64,000 nucleotides of DNA from Crossaster papposus (Eukaryota; Echinodermata; Asteroidea; Velatida; Solasteridae): assembly GCA_037893245.1 (NCBI GenBank), contig JBAIAA010000313.1, positions 1,300,001-1,364,000 of the forward strand, written 5' to 3'. The position numbers were made by a program, and so were the translations under genes. Each line of letters opens with the position of its first letter. The stretch's first letter is position 1. Below, piece by piece: positions 56,773 through 64,000 of the stretch. The notes under the pieces were generated by a model that saw only the letters and a program-made list of their open reading frames with translations, was not told where the DNA came from and searched no databases.

Positions 56773-59700
56773 ATGAACGGGAATTCAATATTTGCCGATC
56801 AGGGGCCATTACCAATATTTAACCATCTCACAAACTCCTGTGGTGAGACCCTGGTCTCAAAAGGACTCGAAATTTGCTCAAATTTGGAGGAAACTATCCA
56901 AAACCAGGACTCTTACCCGGTGATTTTGGTGGGGGAGTCCAGTGAAAATCTGGGAATTCAAGATGGCGGCACCAAAGAGGGAAAAATCGCGCACGATCTG
57001 CAAAAAAGTAACGTCGTTAGCCGCGCCAGCGGCGATCAACTTTCCGATGATATCCTTCTGTTTGTTAGTTCAGAAAATGTCGACAACAGCCCACATACCA
57101 CCGTGAATGTGTCTCTAGAACCCTCCTATTTGGGAAGTCCAAACTCGGTGATTCTGCCGTTGGAAAGTGGTTTGCCGCGGGACCAGGAAAACAGCAATCC
57201 CACAGACCAAAGACTGGATTGCATTGACCATCTTGACGGCGGTGAATTGGTGCAGAACCCGGAAGTAACTGCTTCTTTATCTTTACCGCCTGTTGCTGCC
57301 CAACCTGATGCAGTCTCCGTGCCCAAATGGACCTCCCAAATTATTGAGGCTTTAAATCTCAGCTCAGTAAGCTCGCCCAAAATGATATCCGTAGGGTCTG
57401 AAGGTGAAGCCAGTGGCAGTCAGCAAAGGTTGACGAATGCTGGAGGGACATCAGTGCTTGACATAGCCGGCAGCCCACTGTTTAGTGTTCACGACTTAAA
57501 CTTGAGAGAAGGGGTTACCATCGCCCAAGAAGAAATTCTTAATATTCCAGCATCTTCCACCAATGTTCTCCAGTCACAGACATCTGGAAATGATACGGCT
57601 ATCCCTCAATCTATTCATCATGTTCATTCTATCCCATTGTCTGAAATGGCTGTTCCAGTGGTTTCCAACCCGGGTCAGCTTGAACTCAATGTGACGACAT
57701 TGCCAGCAGCTGCTATCCCGCTTGGCCAGGTCGGCCAGTCCATGACGCCTGTCATGTACATCATAACGAGCCGCGACCGCAATACAGGAGCCACTCAAAG
57801 ATTCCGAGTCACTGTTGATGCCGAGTCAGTCGCGACTGCCCCGATCGGTAGCATATCCCTAAACGCTGGTTTGCCATCACTGCAGATTGGGAGCCATGTT
57901 GTGCAGCAGCAACCAGATGCAGCAGTCACCACAAGTCTGTTGCCTAGTGATGTGTCATCAACAGCAACCATGGTTACCTCCATTGATGATGGGAGGGGCG
58001 ATAATGCAGCTGTTGGTGTTATGACTTCACAAGTTGTTCCAAACATTGAAACCCAGACAACAAGTAGTGCTTCTGATCTTACCAAGGCTAGACTAGGTAC
58101 ACAAAAATCTCATCAGTCTGAATGTTTTAGTTTCGTACTATTAATAAAGTAAAGTAAAAAATTAGGCAGTTGACATTTAGCCGCCACCAGCTCAGTCTTG
58201 GTTGTAAGATGACCTACACCCCATATGCGATGCAACGCGCATTGGCTGCTGCTGCAGGCGCCCTCTAACGTATGCCAAAGACCATTCACAAAGGACGTCT
58301 TGGCTATCTCACATAAGCGCGTGAAAAATTCCGAGCAGAATTGTGTGCATAAATGCGTGACGTAACGCGCATAAACGCTGACTTGCTGGTCTAGGTTCTG
58401 TACGTCCTACCATGCAACGTGTACAGACATGCTGTGTGTGTAGTGTTTCACGAGACAGAAATCGGACCATTTTACAATTTACCTTTAACCAGTTCGCGCC
58501 GGATGACGTATATAAACGCAAAAATTTCCCAACATTCAAAACGGATGACGCATAAACACGCCAAGTTCAAGTTCGGAAATGTATGTCAGCAGCGCGCAAG
58601 GCCGGAAATGCGTGGGTGTGCTTCCCGGCACTATCAGCCTGAACACGCTTCGGATCGAGTTTCGTTAAAAATAATCCCGCCCGTCGGCTCGACGTTGTTA
58701 AAATAATCCCGGCGCGAACTGGTTAAAACAAATCCTTTAGAGTCACAAATCAGGAAAAGAAATTATAATACTATAGATAAAATTAAATGTCATGAATCAT
58801 CATTATTACAGATCTTGTTGTAATTTGTTTCTTATGAACGTTGTTTTCTGTTTCAGGTTCTGGAGATGTTGAAAGCAGTTTCTCAAGATTCCTTCTAAAG
58901 CCAAATAATAAAGAAGTGAGTCCCTCGCCCTATTTTAGCCAGATATCAAGTCATATGTTTTGTTTTGGTCCCAAGGGGTATTCTGTGACTGAGCACCCTA
59001 CCACACGCAGCAAACTGCATCATTTGTCAAAGTGACAACTCTGCCCAGTGCAGCGAGATCCATCAGACAGGATAAGATTCTGAAAAAATTAAAATGTCAG
59101 AATTGTTTTCCTTATCGAATTGAGCACGTGTGTAGTGCAAAAAACATGTGCGCAACACTCGGTTGCGGGCACTGCAAAGTCCGTGTGTGTTAACCCTAAC
59201 CCCCTAGGCCTTACTTTGGGCTAAAGAACTGCGTACTACAGAATACTACTTAGTATGTTGTAGCACTGGGTCTCTCCGTGACTGATGATTGGGTGTGTAC
59301 TGACAGAGTACAGACACTGCCAACTACAAAATACTAATATTGGCAATACAGGTCAGTAATACTTACCTGGCAAAAAATGCAGTAGTCCAGCCTTGACCCA
59401 TTGCTGTGTCCCAAGTGACAATTTTTGCTGTAGAGTTTAGAACACCTTACACAGCATACATGGGCCATGCACACACAGCAAGAAGAGGGACCCAATGCTA
59501 AAAAGTACTACGAGTGCAATTAGGGGTGAAGTACCAAATACTAAAAATTACTACAGGCATTGCACACAAGTCAGTGAGACTACTGCATACTACTTTTTAC
59601 TACTAGTAGTAAAACGTAGCATTAGGTAGGGTGAGGGTTAAACATGTCAAACAACGCAGCAGAATCCATCTCTGGCATTGTTCAAATTAGCTCTCGTAGT

Positions 59701-62700
59701 CTTGGATTAGGCTGTGATCGTTTATGCACTGGTATTGACATCAGAATGCATCAAAGTGCACCAGACTTTTTTTACCTGATGTACTGCGCTGCGTCTGGCA
59801 CTGTTGGGGTTAATGCAGATTAAATGTGACCCAGCACGAGTAAATGAGACACTATGCGGCAAAAATAAAACTTTAGATTTTGATTTTATCATTTAAAGCT
59901 TGTTTAGCTTTAAATGATGAAATCAAAATCTCAAATTTTATTTTTGCCTCAAAGTGTCTCATTTACTCATGCTGGGTCACAAATGGTGATTGGTGAACAT
60001 AAATCCTTGGTCCCAACTGCATTTATGTACACAATGAATGGGACTGACGCCCCTCTTATACAAAACTTTGATATAACAAACATGTTGGCTAGGTCTGAGC
60101 AAGATCTGGCCAAGTTTGTATCAATAAATATTTACACAAATATGTTTTTCTGTGACTTCCTTTTTACACATGTAGGAGAAAGTTTTGTGCTGCACATATG
60201 AAGGATGCCAAGAGATTTTCACAACCAAAAAGAAGTTGAAACTGCATCAGTTGATCCACGCTGACGACCGACCACACAAGGTACTTGTACTGCAAAATGT
60301 ACTCGCAATAAGATAAGCAGTTTGCGGTAACGTCATGTTGGTAATTCTCTTGTGTGAGATGTGTCGTTCAATTTTTCCATTGAATTGTGTATTTGAATGC
60401 TGAGAAAACTTTGACATGTACTCTCATTTGGATTTGTTGATTTTGTAGTGTACAGTGGAGGGTTGTGATTGGACGTTCCCAACTTTATACAAGTTGAGGA
60501 GGCATTTAGCTGGGCACACTGGAGCAAGACCTTTCACAGTAAGTTTTCTGAGAAAACAATATTTTAGGGGTTTAAATCAAAATTTGCGTTCAGTGCGTGT
60601 TCTCAGCCAGCGGATTGCAGCTACTCGCGTGCCACTCATGCGCCACTCATGAAACAGACCAATAGTAGCACCAACGCATGCGCCGCGAACCGTTTAAACA
60701 CTTGCGCGCACTATTTGCGGAAATGCCGTTACCGAGACGCAAATTTAGAAATTCTTTGATTTTCATTAAAATGACAGCATGCCAGACAGAATACTTTCAC
60801 AAGGAGTTTAGAATCATTAATATCTTTACAAGTAGGCTTTCCTTAACCCTAACCCCCTAGGCTCTCGCACTAGGAAGCATACCAAACCTAACAAACTTCA
60901 AAAGCTCACACATGTTCAGTAATTTTTGGTACACTGTACTGAACCTAACAGTACTAAACCTGCCAAACTCCAACAGTTGAAGTTTTATTGACTTGGAACA
61001 GTGATAACTGGCCAGTGGTATTATGTGTTTTAGTGGGGACACACATACAAGGTGTAAGTGTATACACTTACAGTTGACCAGGAACTGTGCCGTGACAATG
61101 TGGGTCACTCACGTATAAATGCCTGTGCATTCTCCAAATTTCTAACATTTTGACAAGTCTCATGCCTTTCTGTCCTGAACCTCACAGAATTCAACAGGGT
61201 CTCCCTGGGCCTTTGGTACTGAGTCAAACAAAGTCTAACAACAAGTTGTTACGGTTTGGTACCAAACCTGCCAAAACCTAGCGAAAGCTGCAGTTGAAGT
61301 TTGATGGGTTTGGGGTAGTTAGGGTTAAACTTTTCAACAGTACTTTGTTTGGTTACTTTTTGGATAGCTGCAAAAAGATATATTGCCCCTTTAAAAGCTA
61401 ATTTGTAAAACTTTAACCCCAATCTTTCTCAAATTTCCAAAATCCTCCAGGCGGATTTGGGAGGATTGAAGTGATTTTGAAGGATGCATTGTGTCGAGTT
61501 TGTAGGCTGTCCACTGCAATGTTTTTGTTCATTCCTGCATAATTGAGCCCTGCATTATCCTCGACATCCTACGCACTCCTCAGCGCTGCCTCAACCCATT
61601 ACTGTAATAACGTTTGAGAATTTTGAAGGATTGAGGCAAATCAGGCAATGGTCATCTCTCAACTGAACAAATTCAGGAAATAATGGATAGAATTTGGAAG
61701 ATTGAGGCTAAATCAAATTTTTTGCATCCAGATATTGAAGGTAATTTTGTGGAATTGAGGATGGTTCCTCGCCAAACAGGTCAGAGGGAGAGGGACGTAG
61801 GGTAGGGTTAAGGGGCATCTAATTCAAAGTTTCTAGACTGGTTTCTTCCCAAAATCCTGCAACTGTTTCCAAAACCTTTAAGATATGAAAGGAACTGAAA
61901 GGGTTATTGTAAATGTTCGGAATCTTATCCTAAAACTTGAAAATGTCTCGTTGCCTTTTGCTTGCAGTGTGAAGATTGCAATGCCCAGTTCTCCACCATC
62001 TACAACCTGAATATGCACAAGAAACGTCACGAGCGGCCGGAAGCATTTGTGTGCGAGGTCAAAGATTGCGAGCAAGTCTTCCCTACAATGAGTAAGCTGA
62101 ACAACCACCTCCGGGCCCACTTCCCAGAACAGCGAATCAAGTATGTGTGACTCCAAATCTTAAAATTTAGGTTGAGGAAAAGTAAAACTGTCATTTTGTT
62201 GATTTTGTAGATTTTTGTCTTTTTGTTGGTTTTGGTCTTTTTGTTGATTTTGGTCTTTTTGTTGAATTTAGTCCTTTTGTTGGATTTCAATGATAGCCCT
62301 CTTCAATTCTCTAAAATCAACAAGGCAGTTTTGGAGGATTGAGACTATATTTTATTTGTGTGCCTGTTGATGTTAGAGGTTAAAGGGATCGTATACGTTT
62401 TGTAATTGGAACCCATTGTTTGTTTTAATCCTATATAGTTATAGATATATACCATAAAACTAACCTGTAAAAATTTCATTTCAAAAGGTGGTACCGATTT
62501 TGAGATATTGCCGAAAATCTGGAGCGGTTATGTTTACGCGGGAAGAATAATCTGCATTGGAATACACGCTCTGAGAAACGTCACTGCAGTAACGCTTCTC
62601 AGATTCAAATTTTTGGGGATAAAAAGTGATATCTTTTCCCATAACCGCAGTACTTCGAAGTGAAAAGTTTCTAAAAATGCATTATGCTATCTAAAGCTGC

Positions 62701-63959
62701 TGTACTTCTTACCAAGTAAGTTTTTATTGCCATTAATTTTTTGAGTAATTACCAAACGTATACGATCCCCTTAAGCTGTGTCTTGTATTGTTTTCTTGTA
62801 TTGTTTATGCTCGGCCATGCATAAATAATGTCACGATTATACTAGATACCATCGGCACTGCTTTCCGATATAATTGGCAATTCCTCATTGTATTGCAATG
62901 ATTGTTGTATGATTTTGAACGATTGAGGCAGTGGTCACCTCTCTACTATTAAACAAATGTAAGAAATAATATATGATTTTGGAGGATTGAGGCTGTATCA
63001 AATGTTTTTATAGCTCGGCAATTGAAAGATGCTGTAGAATTGAGGATGAATTCTTGCCAGAATGGCCTGGGCCTGAAATATTCCTCTCTTTATTTTCTCT
63101 CACTCACCAGATGTAAATACCCAGGCTGTGATAAGTCGTTTACAACCACGTGTGGCATGGGTTCCCATTACCGTATCCATGACCGGGACGACACAATATT
63201 CCCATGTTTAGTGGAGGGGTGCAACAAGATATACAACAAAGCGTGTCGCCTCAAACTTCACATGAGATCGCATACCGGAGAGCGGCCTTTCAAATGTACT
63301 GCAGAGGTAGGTAGAGTTTTTTGTCTAGGTTTGGATGACGAATGTGTAGAATGTTAGTTTGGGCAGTTGAATGAACTCTGGGAAACAAAATTGTGTAAGT
63401 TTTAGCTATGCTGCTACTCGTTCGAATGCTTACGCGCACTATTTAAGGAAATTTGTTAAAACGCGTCACCAAGACGCATCTTATAAAATGCCATTCTTTT
63501 GTCGTTTTCTCCAGAATGACAGCATGCTAGAAGGAATAATTTTACAGGGAGTTTAAAATCATTCAAGAAATTATACGAGGGATATAGGGTTAAAAAAGAA
63601 ACATTTCAGGCTTATATTTGCAGGCTTATATAAAGCTGTTTAAAAATACGGGATGTTCCAAAATCCAAATTAAAATGGTCGTTTCTAAATGGTGTAGCAT
63701 TGTTCATAGTTCTTCATCAGCCAAACTCCAACAGGCAGCATGTATTAAAATTGACTCCACCTTCCGTTTTCTTTCTAGGGGTGTAACTGGGCCTTTACTT
63801 GCATCCAGAAGCTAAGTCGTCACATGGTGCAACACACCGGTGACAGACGCTATGAATGCGCGCAGCCCGATTGTCAGAAACTCTTCACTCGCTTGGAGCA
63901 TCTCAAGACTCATATCAAGACTCACACTGGCGAGAAACCATTCGTCTGCACTCAGACAG
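56773..63959 (+). CDS. ZXDC: ZXD-family zinc-finger transcription regulator (ZXDC-like), 5' part, runs off the right edge
   Basis: ZXD proteins are nuclear regulators; human ZXDC works with ZXDA and CIITA in MHC II gene control. Exons here: 56773-58096, 58857-58915, 60176-60280, 60449-60538, 61968-62140, 63111-63306 and 63779-63959 (709 codons plus one base); all junctions keep phase. An in-frame TGA just before the ATG supports this start. Exon 1 is a long acidic, Ser/Gln-rich, disordered N-terminus. C2H2 fingers follow: CTYEGC, CTVEGC, CEDC, CEVKDC, CKYPGC, CLVEGC, CTAEGC (split by an intron) and CAQPDC; a further finger starts at [25 protein letters not shown] closely matches human [24 protein letters not shown] (recalled). 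ZXD proteins have about ten fingers, so the last ones and the C-terminal domain lie outside. The symbol could equally be read as the single invertebrate ancestor of ZXDA/B/C. Confidence 0.9.
58485..58726. mobile_element. TTAA MITE, copy 10
   Basis: Full-length copy with both TTAA flanks and perfect inverted ends, nearly identical to copy 2. It lies in the first ZXD intron, 131 bp upstream of exon 2. Confidence 0.87.
59190..59645. repeat. Dispersed ~450-bp repeat, inverted relative to 26225-26692
   Basis: From TAACCCTAACCCCCTAGGCC to GTAGCATTAGGTAGGGTGAG it is the reverse of the copy in the TAF1C intron, with high similarity. It lies in a ZXD intron. Confidence 0.75.
59825..59981. mobile_element. 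Foldback MITE with TGTGACCCAGCA ends, copy 2
   Basis: A full hairpin like 8745-8901, about the same length with only a few differences. It lies in a ZXD intron. Confidence 0.85.
62380..62774. mobile_element. TIR element with TTAAAGGGAT ends, copy 2
   Basis: TTAAAGGGATCGTATACG at the left and CGTATACGATCCCCTTAA at the right are inverted. The interior matches 3396-3774 nearly throughout in the same orientation. It lies in the ZXD intron between exons 5 and 6. Confidence 0.82.
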
Positions 63960-64000
63960 GTGAGTTGAGGTCTATGCACTGGATTCGAACCTCGGACCTG

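Overview
This window is animal nuclear DNA: split genes with GT-AG introns, a gene about every 10 kb, AT-rich non-coding sequence, and a very dense load of short dispersed repeats (MITEs, tRNA-headed SINEs, LINE 3' ends, minisatellites). The five genes resemble their vertebrate counterparts closely enough to be named. Together with the repeat style this suggests an invertebrate deuterostome, most likely an echinoderm; that placement is inference. No bacterial, CRISPR, operon or viral feature was seen.

Layout. (1) 73-16322, minus strand: the first 16 coding exons (about 547 residues) of UBA6, the E1 enzyme for ubiquitin and FAT10; its catalytic-cysteine half lies beyond the left edge. (2) 16395-19251: a non-coding stretch separating UBA6 from the divergent gene to its right, with a TIR element, a hairpin repeat and tRNA-headed SINEs. 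(3) 19252-39157, plus strand: a complete 16-exon TAF1C gene (847 aa, RNA polymerase I SL1/TIF-IB subunit). (4) 39848-45346, minus strand: a complete six-exon LRRC61 gene (250 aa), convergent with TAF1C and using one GC-AG intron. (5) 49143-50327, plus strand: an intronless class A GPCR (394 aa), lying between two direct copies of a 1.4-1.6 kb sequence (46183-47785 and 51930-53372). (6) 53458-56603: four minisatellite types, ending in about 38 copies of a CpG-rich 17-bp unit just upstream of the next gene. (7) 56773 to the right edge, plus strand: the first seven exons of a ZXD-family (ZXDC-like) zinc-finger gene, cut inside the finger array.

Exon models were made by reading splice sites and codon phase by hand. 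In all four multi-exon genes every junction keeps frame, and conserved motifs run across junctions. This exposed a 29-bp microexon in UBA6, a GC-AG intron in LRRC61, and a decayed copy of a UBA6 exon inside the neighbouring intron.

The repeats are the most unusual part. Ten copies of one ~242-bp TTAA-bounded MITE, at least eight elements sharing TGTGACC...GGTCACA ends, nested insertions with readable empty sites, two SINE types with different heads but one shared tail, and satellite arrays that abut or lie inside MITE copies make this a compact record of mobile-element activity. The five genes show no shared pathway; they are ordinary neighbours.
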